DNA of 26,448 nucleotides, from positions 423,328 through 449,775 of the forward strand of contig BFEA01000267.1 of the NCBI GenBank assembly GCA_003427395.1, in the 5' to 3' direction. This DNA is from Chara braunii. Taxonomy: Eukaryota; Streptophyta; Charophyceae; Charales; Characeae. The notes under the pieces were generated by a model, which ran no database searches, had not been told where the DNA came from, and saw nothing but the letters and a program-made list of their open reading frames with translations. A program made the position numbers and the translations under genes. Of this stretch, positions 1-10,861 are shown piece after piece (positions within the stretch are counted from its first letter, which is position 1; every line of letters starts with the position of its first letter).

Positions 1-1030
1 GGGGGGGGTGGGCCTCTGGGGAGGCTTTTTTTTTCACTTTCGGGGTTAGTTGAACGAGGGCCACCACCCCGTAGTCCGCAACGCGCGCGCGTGGGGCACG
101 GGGTCGCGTTCAATTTTTACGCGCCACGTGGCGCGCAGAGCGTTTGAACGCGATTGAACGCGGCCCCGAGGCGTATGAACGTGCACGTTTGAACGTGAAT
201 GCGCGTTCCGCGCGTTCAACCGGTTGCACAGCCTCTACGCGCGCGCGCAAGTGCTTTTGCACTCTCCCGAGCGCAGATCTGCGTTCCCTTATTTCGCACG
301 CGGCTCGTTTCCATCCGCGCACTGTCGGGATCGATCCGCGCAACTTTTCCCGCCCGTGCACAGCTTTCCAACCGCGGGTAGCTCGTTCCCTCACGCTGTT
401 GGTTGATTAAACAATCAGATTCCCCTTGTCCACACCAACCTCTCTCTCTCTCTTTGCGCACGGTTTCGTGCTAACTCGTGTTTATGTATCGCTTCCTATA
501 CCCACTTTGCACAGTTTCTTTCTCCCGCTTCCCCCACACAGCTGCGACCAGCATGCATGCTCCCTTAATTGCTCATTACGCTGCTTAGCATGCTGCTCCC
601 TCGCGGCATTTCATACTCCCACACGATTTTATGCTCACGCGTGCTCCTCGCAGCTAGGCCGACTTCACTCTGTCCGCGCGCCCTTCCCACATCATTTCTT
701 TCGTTACTCTTCCGCTACCCCTAGCTTCCTCGTGCAACCGTACGCGGCTTCAGCCCGGCGCCCTTTGAGGCTTTGAGCGGCTTCTCGCACCAACTCGCGC
801 TCTCCTCTTCGATCAGCGGGCGGTCTCTATGACTTCCCGCTTGATGCTCCCCTGCTCACGTGCTCTCCTATCGCTGGCTGGTGCATAGTCCTTTCTTTGC
901 TTCCATTCTCACACACGTAGGCAAACATACTCACTCTAGACAAGCAACAAAACAGTGAATGAAGCTAGCACGCAATCACGTCTAGATTCTTGCCATTGTT
1001 ATGCTATTGACTTTTCCCCTTCCTCTATCA
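1..1030. other. GC-rich intergenic stretch, no supported gene
   Basis: I see no gene here. Short open frames exist on both strands but they are Arg/Ala-rich in GC-rich DNA and Ser/Leu/His-rich in the pyrimidine-rich part after about 420, which is what base composition alone produces. The first 300 bases repeat the words TGAACG and CGTTCA several times. The window opens with a G run, so its left edge may be low quality. No TIR, LTR or tRNA-like element was recognised. Confidence 0.6.
120..135. promoter_or_regulatory. 16-bp perfect palindrome containing a G-box (CACGTG)
   Basis: CGCGCCACGTGGCGCG is its own reverse complement, and its centre CACGTG is the plant G-box recognised by bZIP and bHLH factors. 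No gene with a credible start lies nearby, so a regulatory role is only a possibility. In a GC-rich stretch such a palindrome can also arise by chance. Confidence 0.3.
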
Positions 1031-2336
1031 TCTCTTCGTGAGTGGGTACGCTGGCTCGCTGGTCGTACAACCCCTTGTGACTTTGGGTTCACTCATCCGG
1101 ATATCCCAATCACTGCCCGTATCGCCCAATCGGTCTCGACTTAGCAGTAACACGACTTCTCTAAGCTCCGAGCTTGGGCAAACCAGAAGGCTGGTATCCC
1201 CTTTGCGAGGCAGTCCGGCGATAATCCAATTTCCAGTCGTGATCCAATTTCCAGCCCTGATCCAATCTTCGACGCCCCTCTTATATGATTCGTATGCATG
1301 TCGATCTCTCTCAATGCCTCCCCGTCGGAGAGAGGAAGCGTTCTTGATAGGCCTCTTCGTGCGAGCAGGGATCGTACCCCTCCGGTACGCAATGTACTCG
1401 TTCGCAGGCACTCACGTGCGTCACTCTCCCTTTTCGAAAACGGGTGCATCCAAGGACTAACACACTCCCCTGCGTGTCTCCCCCGAGCGTGTGTGAGTTC
1501 AGGACCTTGTCCTGGCCCCCACACTCCCATGGGATCCTCCCAAAAAGTCCCCCAAGAACGGGCCCAGTCCAGCTTAAATACTTTGCTGGGCCCGGCAGCA
1601 GTAGCCCCCGGTCCACCGAGAGTCTGGTGCGCTGTCGAGAAGATTGCAGCGCCCCGGTACAAGGCCTAGTCCCGAATCAATGCCCGAGCCTACTTCGTCC
1701 TCCGAACAGGCATGAGTGAGAGGAAACACGCCAAAGCTATCCCGAGCCTTGAGTATTTTCCTCTGATTTTTGAATCAGCCCCGGCGCTCTTCATCTTACA
1801 CTTGTTCCCACAAACGAGTCCAACCCGCTAACGGCCCAACACTCGACCAAATTGGAAGCCCCGTAAGTCGTCCCACCGCAACTGCCATTTGAACCCTGAT
1901 ATTCCTTGTTCCCCCCTTTCATAGCGGTCTTTCCGCTTGTCTTCGGACGAGTCTCTGGCGTAACTCTTTTCCTCGGTCCGCTTCGGTCCACGGCCGGGCA
2001 CCTACAGGCAATCCTAGCCCTTTTCCCCAATCGAACGTGAGCGAGTCCCAATTACTCCTTCCATTTCCCTTCAATTCGCTGGCAACGTTTCACTGAGCCG
2101 TGGAGCATCCCCTTTTAGTTACTTGTCTTACCTGCGTCATGCCGAAGTCCGAACATTCTGTGATTCCATCCTTGAATAATTATTTTCATTTTCCCGCCTC
2201 CAATCACGAGCTTCAATCTGACCGAACACACTCAGAAATTGAATTTTAGTCCTTAGTTCCCGTCTTTTCAAAGGAAGTAAGCGGCGGCGATAGGCTTGAG
2301 CCGCCCGACATCGGGCAAGCCCGCGGCTGATAGCTA
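1031..2336. other. Unrecognised intergenic sequence
   Basis: No gene can be supported. Overlapping open frames occur on both strands between about 1030 and 1720, but no frame shows a family motif. One local structure is visible: an 18-bp period from 1221 to about 1269, with the words ATCCAATTTCCAG at 1224 and 1242 and a decayed third copy at 1260. The region could be old LTR or retroelement non-coding sequence, but I could not find paired long repeats to show it. Confidence 0.5.
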
Positions 2337-2501
2337 GGCCAGGTACTGGTGGTTTAATCCTTTCTCGGTTCCATGTTAAAGCACACCTGTACCTACCAGG
2401 TTCTTAGGCCCCCTCTGACACGAATGAATACAGACCTGCGAGGTAGACCGATTCATCCACCTCGTTAACACCTAAAAACCTGGTAGGTACTGATGGTTCA
2501 A
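2337..2501. repeat. Stem-loop with flanking direct repeat
   Basis: ACCTACCAGGTTCTTAGG (2391-2408) pairs with CCTAAAAACCTGGTAGGT (2471-2488): 17 of 18 positions match, with a 62-nt loop. A direct repeat lies around it: AGGTACTGGTGGTTTAA (2341-2357) and AGGTACTGATGGTTCAA (2485-2501), 15 of 17 identical. It sits upstream of the LINE. It may belong to the LINE 5' region or be a separate small foldback element; the sequence does not settle this. Confidence 0.5.
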
Positions 2502-2503
2502 AT

Positions 2504-2770
2504 TTGGCAGGTTGGATAAGCAAACCTGAGAGGAGAGTAAGAGGGAAGGCAAGATTGACAGTGATCCTTCAGACATCTTCAGCAATCAATGTTGATCAGG
2601 GGTCCTTCGGGCCTCGGCCAAACGGAAGGAAGCATAAGGGTATTCTTGTTGTAATTCTGACTTGCAAGTGGAATAGGAGCTGGACTGATGCTCCCCAGAA
2701 TGGATATGGAGCCAGGGCCATAAGGCATATAAGGACCTGTTTTACGTCAAAAAGAAAAGGAAAGAAATAA
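2504..2770. other. Open but unsupported stretch before the LINE
   Basis: An 88-codon open frame on the plus strand covers most of this interval. It has no recognised domain and its product is Lys/Arg/Gly-rich without clear family pattern. It could be part of the LINE 5' leader or flanking intergenic DNA. I do not call it a gene. Confidence 0.35.
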
Positions 2771-2773
2771 CTG

Positions 2774-2880
2774 CAGTCGGTTTCCTGTAGCCTTTTCGAA
2801 CTTGGTGCAGTTTTCTTTGCAGACACGTGTTTTCTTTGCCCATTCGACAGTACTCGAAAGGTGACATGAACGTACTTACC
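2774..2880 (+). repeat. Dispersed repeat, copy related to the inverted-repeat element at 13911-14290
   Basis: The segment resembles the reverse complement of 13923-14047 over most of its length. Shared words in the same order include CCTTTTCGAACT, GTTTTCTTTGC, GCCCATTCGA and AGTACTC, then GTGAC...GAACG and ACTTACC. The 13.9-kb copy has extra bases between the second and third blocks. This makes it one arm, or a fragment, of an inverted-repeat element family. It lies just upstream of the LINE and may mark the flank into which the LINE inserted. Confidence 0.6.
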
Positions 2881-3051
2881 TAAAAAGCAAAAAAAACAAA
2901 GATGAGTCCCAAAAACAGACAACAATCAGGACAAACTGTTTCTTCGGACTTGCACCGAATAAAAACATTCATTAGTCAACAAGATGCAAAAGGTTGGTCA
3001 GGTGCTCAAGGTAGGAGGAAAGGGGCGTTACGTTAACATCAGTGGAGACCT

Positions 3052-4665
3052 GTGCTCAAAGGTGGGAAAGGGGTCAATGAAGGAATAAATGTACTACCAA
3101 GACCACAACCTACCGATTACATGGATCAAGAAAATAAAAATTCCTTTTTCTTACTCAACAATAGGAACGACTCAGACTCAGAACCGGATGAAAGTGACGA
3201 GAAAATGGAACAAGGATCTCCTACTAAGTCTTCCCTATGACAAGCGGTTAAAGATGGAGAGATAAGGAGGAAAAGGAAAAGGAAACAAATCACAAGGCCA
3301 AATAGGGATACCGACTTTTAGGAGCCACTGCAAACATCTCCACAGAATTTGATAGGCCGAAAGGAAGAGATGATCCTGATGATTGAAGCAAAAGAGAAGG
3401 AAAAGGTACTTCCAAATAAGGAGCACCAAGAAACAAAAGATACGGCGTCTGACACGGCCTCGGATCCGTTTCTAGAGGCTTGTGGACCAGTACCAATGGA
3501 TGTGGATTCCCTACCACAAGATGAGGATTTTGAAATGAAGGAAGCAACTATGCAAAACAAGCAGGAGCAATCAGAAGATAATAGGCTGAAACATTTGGCC
3601 GAATGGCTAATTAAAACACTTAAGGCCCGCCATGAGGAAGGCACGGTTGAATTCAGGGATATTTCATATGTCAAACTCTTTAACCTACTCAATAGTAGCC
3701 CCAGTCTCAACCAAGTATTAAAACAAGGCCTACCGGAAGAGGCCTGCTGGTCAATATTAGTTAGCGAGAGAATCTTGAGCATTGTGGCAGAAATGTTTCA
3801 ACCCCCAGCTACTTCAGAAAAAGAGAAAACTAGGAAGGAGAACCACTCCTCCTCGACAGTGGAGACGGGGACATGGCAAGAAGGACCTCAAATTAGTGAA
3901 TTGATGAATCACAGGACTCCCTTCTCACAAGAATTGGAGATTAATAACGAATCAGCAACAACCAATGAGGGGGATAGGAGTATAACAGTGGAAGAGATAA
4001 CTGGGAAAAAACAATGTGGTTCCCCTCCGGAAAAACGAGGAGAGGAGAATGTGGAGGAAAATCTAGGTTCCACATCTCTCCAACAAAAGGGTAACCCAAA
4101 AGGGGATAAGATAAGCATTTCGACTACCATGATGAAAGAAGGAATTGACCCAGGCAAGAGGAAGAAAATGCGCCATGCGTTAGAAAATGGACAGGTAGCA
4201 AGTATACTTTCTCCCAAAGACAATTTGGTAATTCCAGTCCGAAAGAAGGGAGGGAAATGAGAGATTGGCCTCTCCCTGATGGGACAGGACCAGTACGAAG
4301 GAGTAACATTAAGAGGATGGACTACACATGTAGAATACCAAAATCCAGGTGACAAGACCTTCAAGAGGGATATGCATGACTTTCTGTCCAAGCATTATGA
4401 CCCAGGGCCTCAAGCGACACTCACGTTAATGAGTGATCAGGCGAAGATGGCGAAACGGGACACCTTTGTGAAATTTGAGGATAATAAGGAATCGGGAATT
4501 AAATGGTTTTCCCATACGGCTTTGTTGGAACTACAACAACTCAAGATAAAAACCAATGTGGTATGGTCAGTTATTGAGGTTTCATCCTTTCTCTGCTCAA
4601 TTTTACGTGGAGGTCTGCTTACCTCCTCGTCAATATTAAATGGAAGAGGATGGATGAGACTCTAA
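3052..4665 (+). pseudogene. LINE ORF1 remnant (nucleic-acid-binding type protein)
   Basis: Three open pieces share one frame: 3052-3240, 3349-4260 and 4279-4665. They are separated by stops TGA 3238, TAG 3319 and TGA 4258, so they read as one broken ORF1. The product is very rich in Glu, Lys, Ser and Asn, with the acidic run DSDSEPDESDEKMEQ near the start and a basic run RRKRKRK between the first two pieces. The piece at 4279-4665 (ending KWFSHTALLELQQLKIKTN...) is more ordered and may be the folded domain. I see no CCHC zinc knuckle. Assignment as ORF1 rests on position directly upstream of the endonuclease. The start is unknown; the GTG at 3052 is not a convincing initiator. A further frameshift near 4570-4620 probably joins or separates it from ORF2. 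Confidence 0.7.
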
Positions 4666-4670
4666 CTTAA

Positions 4671-7600
4671 TTACTTTCTATTCGTCTAATTGGAAGAAGG
4701 GTGGAAGCGATACAAGTTTTTTTTGGAAAAACTCCATCCTGGCAACGAGCTACACATACAACAGATTTAGACCTAAGGACACTTAATGTTAATGGTCTGG
4801 CCACAGCAAACGTACTCAAAAGAAGAGTTATCATAGAACAACTAAAAGGAGTAGGGGGAAGATCATGACCAGACTTTATATGTATTCAAGAAACACATCT
4901 GACAGACTCTCCTACTCATAATCGCGCACATAATCTATTCTGGCCCTACCAAAAATACCAAGATTATGCAATAAGTAATGGCTCAGTCGGGGTGGCTATA
5001 TGGGTACCTCCGGACTCTAGAGCGGACATTATTCACTGGGAAGCAGATCAGGAAAGTGGTAGATGAATCTCGGTTTTGATAATGTTGGAAATAAAAGTAG
5101 TATGTGTACTTAATGTATATGGACCAAATGATGTGCAAGAACGAAAACAATTTTTTCACAATATTCGAAATCATATACCAAATGGAATCCCAATTATAAT
5201 AGCAGGATATTTTAATGCGGCACTCGATAGATGGTTGGATAGGTGGAAGATTCCTTCACCATGCCCCACTTACATAGAGGAAGACGAAATAATTATTCAA
5301 CAACTATGTGAAGCTGAAAAACTGTATGATACATATCGACGGTTTTTTCCATAAGAACGTTTATTTACTTGCATCAAGAACTCTGGTACTCCCCATCAGT
5401 CTAGATCAATAATAGATTTGATACTTATGTCAGAAAATCTGGACCATGTGTTAGTTGGAGTCAATATTTTCCCTCAAAGTCCATGGTCTGGGGCGGACCA
5501 CAAAATGTGTGCCATATTATTGACATTCAGAAAGAAACCAGACCGAGGAAGAAACTTTTACAAACTAAATTCTTCGCTTTTAAAAAGAAAAGATTTCAGA
5601 ACCTACATCCAAGATGTATGGAAGTATTGACAATCCACAAAAGACAAATATGAATCCTATATATCTTGGTTTAACTGTGGATTATTTTTTTTGGCCAAGA
5701 AATGCAATGAATTCTCAAAATTAATAGCTAAACAGAAACATGAGCAAGAAATAGAAATCCATGAAAAAATACTCCAGTATGAGCAACAAGAAACTTCGGA
5801 AACTCTAACCCGACCAGTGGATATCCAAGAACTTAAGAACCAACTTCTCACCTTAGCCCAAAATCGGTGGCAAGGTTACCTCGTTAGAAGGAAATTATCC
5901 AAACATCAGTCAGAAGGACAAATGAATTCTTCTTTTTTTGCCATGGCAAAAGTAAGAAGTAGACGAACAAATATTGAAGCTCTGATTGATCCTAATTCGC
6001 CCCCACAGCTTGAGGCCGTTTCAGCGACTAGTAGTTTAAAAGTAGCTTATGAATTTTTCAAAAATCTATATACATCTACGGTGAATCTCACATTACCAGA
6101 TCAGGAGTTACATAATTTTCTTGAAACCCTAACACAAAAACTAACTCAAGAACAGAAAGACAAATTGGAAGCTCCAATTGCAAAGGATGAAATTTGGACA
6201 ACTCTTTTTCAAATGGATGAGGACAAAACCCCTGGGGTAGATGGCCTCCCAAAAGAATTTTGGGAGGCAATGTGGACAACCTTTGTAGATGAACTCATGA
6301 AATACGATAATCAAGTTCAGGAATCAGGATGTATGAGGGGAATTGTTGGTCAAAGAATTCTAACACTTTTATACAAAAAAGATGATAAGACCAACATAAG
6401 GAATTATAGGTCAATCACTCTATTGACAATGGTCTACAAAATGCTAGCAAAGGCGATCGCTAATCGTTTTATTCCTATAATATCTTATATTATCCATCCC
6501 TCTCAAACAGGGTTCATTCAAGGGAGAAATATACAGGATAGTGTGTTGTTAATCAATGAAATGGTTAAGTTATCTAGGCAAAACCAACACAATGCGGCGT
6601 TCATATTTATAGACTTTGAAAAAACTTATGATCATGTGGACTGACACTTCCTGGATGTATGCTTAACTAAGTTGGACTTCGGTCCCAAAGTAAGGAGATA
6701 GATTCAAATTCTTCACTCAAATGCCGCTACTCGAGTCCAGGTCAATGGCTTACCTTCCCCTGAGATTCCTCTTCAGAGATCAGTAAGGCAAGGGAACCCT
6801 TTAGCTCCTTTTCTTTTTGTTATTATTATGGAAGCATTAAGAGCAAATCTCAGGGAGAACAGTAATCTTCAAAGACTGAGGATTGCCAATATCCCTAAGG
6901 AGGCAATCCCAATCTACTCTATGTTTGCCGATGACTTAACAATCATGATGGAGGCATCCTCATCCAACTTCGAAAAAATCAAAGCAATAATGGACAAATT
7001 TTCTGCTTTATCTGATATGCTAATCAATTGAGGGAACAAAACCCAGGGTTGGTGGATTCACTCACAAAGGATTAGACCTCCGTAATTTCCTAGAATTAAA
7101 GGGGTTCCTTTGGAAGCACCTATTAGGGTTTTAGGAGTTATTCTCATAGCTCAAGGGAAGCCAAGTTCACATGATTTATGGATTTATCCCCCGGCGCTAG
7201 AAAAAATAAAACTATGGAAGAATAAACATACATCAATTTTTGGTAGAACTCTCATAATTAATAATGTGGTGTTGGCCTCGATCTGGTACAAATCCATCCT
7301 GTGGTCACTAAATAAGAAGTCTACAAAGGAATTGCTAAGACAACTTACAACTTTTCTCTGGAGAGGAGACCATGAAACACCACACGTAATCCCAAAAGTA
7401 GCATGGAGAACTTTAATCCAGCCAAAAACTAAAGGAGGTTTGGGACTTATAGATCCAAAAATTCAATGTCAGGCTTTAATACTCCAAGAGGTGAAACGTT
7501 TAATTCTAACTACAGACCTCCCATGGCGAGACCTGGCACTGGAGCAAATTCGTAGATTGGCCCCCCTAACTACTGAGGAGGTGCACCCCCTAACATGGGT

Positions 7601-9318
7601 GGAGGATAGGTTTTGGACTATTCCTCGCTCCCAAACGCATTACACTGGGTCAGGGGTAAGAGTGGAGGCCAGGTTTAAGGAAGTCTTTTGGTCTAGTCTT
7701 TTGAAAACCTGGCGTGAGTTGTCTTTACCAAACAAGGCATCACCAGCAAGGTTTGAGGAAGTCTTACTCCAACCTCTATTTGGTAACCGGTGGCTTACGG
7801 ATCGAAACGGTAGAGTTTTCATAAGCTCGGACTCCCCTTGGTCTACATGGGTCAAACATGGAATAATAAGAATTAAAGATCTGTGGGACCCGGTAAATAA
7901 GAGTTGGAAGACAGCAGAGAAACTTAAAAAAGAGATAAAGTATGCACACAATTTAAGTAATAATTAGGAAGAAATTATTTCATTTATTCCTCTGGCGTGG
8001 ATAGTGGTGCAGAAAAGAGGTCCGATTTTCTGAATATCGGACTGGGTTTGTATAAATCTACAAGATGGCTCCAAGTCTGTGGGACAAATTCTGGATGTCT
8101 ATGAGGAGGGAGCGCTAGTGAATATTTTAAAAATCCATAAAGACAATAGAATTTATAACAAGGATCAAGACAAGGTTCTTTTCTCATACTTTAATGAAAT
8201 GTACAGGGTGAGGGCGCTATATTGCGCAACAACAAAGGGATGGACAATGTTCCTTCCTAATATTCTCATTTTAGATCTCCCCTTAGATCCATCGGAGTGG
8301 GTATGGCGTATAAATACGAGGAGTAAACCCCTAAGATTACAGTCCTTGTCAGTAAAGGCATCTTACAGGATATTGTGCCCTAAGGGAGGGGTCTCAGAAA
8401 TCATACAAGATTCATGGCATAGACACCTAAACATTTATGAAGACCTACTAAAACCAGTGAAGTGGTTCCAAGGACTCAAGGAGAGGCCTGCTAAATTTGC
8501 ATCTCTACAATGGCAAATAATGCACAGGTGTTTACCCACAAATGACTGGTTAATAGAACACTCTACACTAGAACAAAAAGGCATAGCTTTGCCATAGGAA
8601 GATCAGAGAAACAATTGAACATGTCTTTCTACAATGCCCGGGTTCAGTATTGCTTTGGCGTCGTTGGGATTACGTATGGAGAAGGCTAGCAGGCTTGGAG
8701 TGGCCATGGGACTGGAGGGCTATCCTCCTTGGGCATTGGAATCCAGTATTAATAGAATTATCTGTTTTTCAACAAAACTTCTTCAGTTTGGGAAGAAAAG
8801 CGGTCTTATGGGCTTTGTGGCAAAATAGATGTGTTAATACAATGGAGGGGATTAGAATCGAGAAACAAGAGATAACAGAAATAATCCAACATATTGTCCA
8901 AACTGAAATTAGAAATCAATGGGAAACGATGAAAATAAAGCTTATAGAGTTCAAACAGAAAAAGGATATCAAACAAATAATTTTACAATTCAATCTGGAC
9001 TGGCTGGGATATGCACCAGGAGAGAAACTCGGAGAGGTGGTATGGCCAGGTGGGGAAGGGGATCAGGTGTCCTTTAAACGAGATTACCAGATCACCTTTC
9101 AAAGATGGTTTGACATACAACCAGGAGCTTCTTTGAGATCACCTGAGTATTTTTCTGAACTGTTCCCTCCCTCTACACTTGCTTTGGTGGATCTTGAGTG
9201 GTTTGGGGGAGGAGAGGATGGGCAAGTGGGGGATCTATGGAGATGGATGCTAGATAAATCACTCTTATTTGGCAGTCAGATTTTATGGCTGAAGAGACAT
9301 CTATATCCTCAAGACTAG
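4671..9318 (+). pseudogene. LINE ORF2 remnant: AP endonuclease plus reverse transcriptase
   Basis: One frame carries the protein from about 4671 to 8590, then it shifts to the next frame and runs to the stop at 9318. The endonuclease (about 4764-5620) shows LNVNGL, CIQETHL, VYGPND, SRSIIDLIL and ADHKMC. The catalytic GDFN is GYFN here, with Tyr at 5208-5210, so the nicking Asp is lost. The reverse transcriptase (about 6180-7080) shows KTPGVDGLPKEFW, NYRSITLL, QTGFIQGRNIQD, DFEKTYDHVD, VRQGNPLAP and the catalytic FADD (6924-6935). The C-terminal region shows RVLGVIL, FLWRGDHE, KGGLGLIDP and ETIEHVFLQCP, the last a decayed zinc-knuckle-like motif. In-frame stops: TGA 4866, 5064, 5628, 6642, 7029, 8031; TAG 6699, 7965; TAA 5352, 7083. 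The frameshift lies near 8575-8600. Confidence 0.9.
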
Positions 9319-9424
9319 AGTAGCACCTTTACAAGCATAAAGGTAGCAGCATAACGGGTTTAAGATATAAGTAGAGGTATCTCATAGTTTTCACATAATT
9401 TTCACAGGTTTCATAGGGATTGAG

Positions 9425-9508
9425 ATGCTGAGCCAGGTTCTCAGCATGTTCTGTTTCTCACAGTTTTCACATTTTTATAGGAGATGGGACTCTGAGCCCG
9501 GTTCTCAG
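9425..9508 (+). repeat. Duplicated stem-loop in the LINE 3' region
   Basis: ATGCTGAG-ccaggtt-CTCAGCAT (9425-9447) forms an 8-bp stem. A second copy, CTGAG-cccggtt-CTCAG (9492-9508), forms a 5-bp stem with a nearly identical 7-nt loop. The surrounding bases also repeat (GAGATG before, TGTTTT or TGTTTC after). Both copies precede the poly(A) tail. In several LINE families a 3' stem-loop is bound by the element's own reverse transcriptase, so this is a candidate for that role. Confidence 0.5.
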
Positions 9509-9625
9509 CAGGTGCTGTTTTGGTCCTCAGCAAATTATGTTCTGTTACTCCGGGTAGACTGTGAGGACCCCGGCCTCAATCCTTATATTGGAAATATCAG
9601 CCTTGGGCACAGGGCCCGNNTTNNN

Positions 9626-9675
<50 letters not shown>
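9626..9675 (+). repeat. Poly(A) tail of the LINE
   Basis: An uninterrupted A run of about 50 follows the LINE 3' region. The bases just before it include five N, so the join between 3' region and tail is not fully resolved. Its length suggests either a young insertion or slippage and sequencing error in a homopolymer. Confidence 0.75.
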
Positions 9676-9677
<2 letters not shown>

Positions 9678-10134
9678 CTGACCGTCGCCAGAATCCCTTT
9701 TTTTTGTTTTTTTGTTTTGGGAACAATGCTCCAATCTATTTGTGGGGTGCCGCATGTGCTGGGAACCGGGCCCAGCGTCCCATTTAAAACATATATTTGA
9801 GAACATATCCCCACATTGACAGTGAAAAAAGAAGATAGGAAAACAAAGGAAAGCAAGTTGAAAAAAAAAGACAAGGATGATGAATGGAATGTTTCTTCAG
9901 ACTTGCACCGACTGATCAGGATTCAGGACGCTGAACTGTCGACAGACTCCAGAATGATCCCCATATCGATGTTTTGATTCATGATCTCCTTCAATCCCTG
10001 TCGTGCTAAGAGCATACTCACACTAGGCCCTCAAACTTGCAAAATAATTACAAAATGAGCGGCCCGATCGAGTCCTAGTAAAGGAAGGACAAGCTCTGGC
10101 TGCTCATTTTGGGAATTAAATTTTATGATTTTGT
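9676..10134. other. LINE 3' flank, unrecognised
   Basis: No gene is visible. The only notable item is a 22-bp word at 9890-9911 (TGTTTCTTC-R-GACTTGCACCGA) that also occurs at 2937-2958, on the other side of the LINE, with one difference (A here, G there). The bases around the two copies do not otherwise align well. Confidence 0.5.
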
Positions 10135-10437
10135 GGGCCTGGTGTGACTTTTCCGTGAGTGGATGCCCAACAAGTGACATAATAAGCACCCAGGCCCTAC
10201 GGTGCTAGCAGTGTCTTCTCTTATCAGCACCCCTAGCTCCCAGACGGGTGTTAAAAATAAAAATAAAAAGAAGGCCAGTGCAAGGCAGCGAGGCACCGGA
10301 TGGCGAGCAAAAGCAAAGCTCATAGGCGGGAGGGAACGGGGAAGGCGGGTGGCCACGGCAAGGCAAAACAGCAGGGCAGCACGGTGACCAGCAAGCAACA
10401 ACTTAAAGGCAGAAATGCAACAAAGCTGCCTCAGGCT

Positions 10438-10677
10438 GGCAGCAGCGGCGGGGACAGCACGATGAGCAGCAAGCAACAACGCACCAGGGAAGCGACCCGG
10501 CAGCAGCGGCGGGGACATCACGATGAGCAGCACGCAACAAGGCACCAGGGAAGCGACCTGGCAGCAGCGGCGGGGACAGCACGATGAGCAGCAAGCAACA
10601 AGGCACCAGGGAAGCGACCTGGAAGCAGCGGCGGGGAGAGCACGATGAGCAGCAAGCAACAAGGCACCAGGGAAGCG
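10438..10677 (+). repeat. Tandem repeat, 4 copies of a 61-bp unit
   Basis: Units begin at 10438, 10499, 10560 and 10621, an exact 61-bp spacing, each starting GGCAGCAGCGGCGGGGA or a close variant (GGAAGCAGC in the last). Differences between copies are few, so the array is recent or homogenised. Because 61 is not a multiple of three, each unit is read in a different frame, and the long open frames over this array on both strands are by-products of the repeat. Confidence 0.92.
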
Positions 10678-10861
10678 TGGCAGTAATGTAGCTAGGCAGC
10701 ATGTCAAAAGGGCAGGGGCAACAAGGCATACTAGGTAGGGGAACAGGAGATGGGCAGCCAGGCAGCAAGGCAGCAGGGTAAGCAAAAGGGCAGCACAGCC
10801 AAGGCAACTACAGAGGGCAAAATGGAAGGGCCGCAAGCGCCGCAAGGTCGCAAGGACAAGG

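Larger units (their letters stand above)
2960..9675 (+). mobile_element. Degenerate L1-like LINE (non-LTR retrotransposon)
   Basis: This element runs 5' to 3' on the plus strand: ORF1 remnants (about 3052-4665), ORF2 with an AP-type endonuclease and a reverse transcriptase (about 4671-9318), a 3' untranslated region with duplicated stem-loops, then an A run of about 50 at 9626-9675. The order and the tail are those of an L1-like LINE. The 5' boundary is uncertain and could lie anywhere from about 2340 to 3050. The element cannot be autonomous: both ORFs carry in-frame stops, ORF2 has at least one frameshift, and the endonuclease GDFN Asp is changed. No target-site duplication was found, partly because bases beside the tail are unresolved (N). 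Confidence 0.92.

Noticed and set aside
1028-1719. Overlapping open frames of 90-173 codons on both strands
   Set aside because: None shows a motif, and opposite-strand frames of similar length indicate composition effects and not coding.
4866-8033. UGA read as Trp (an alternative genetic code), because many LINE stops replace Trp
   Set aside because: TAG also replaces Trp (6699), TAA stops occur too, the ORF has a frameshift and a lost catalytic residue, and the kinase gene in the same window reads cleanly with the standard code and ends at TAG.
10438-10677. CRISPR-like array of regular repeats
   Set aside because: The 61-bp units are contiguous with no unique spacers, and the context is eukaryotic.
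10123-10845. 240-codon minus-strand open frame, Leu/Ala/Cys-rich, membrane-protein-like
   Set aside because: It is the antisense of the 61-bp tandem array and low-complexity flanks; it shows no domain.
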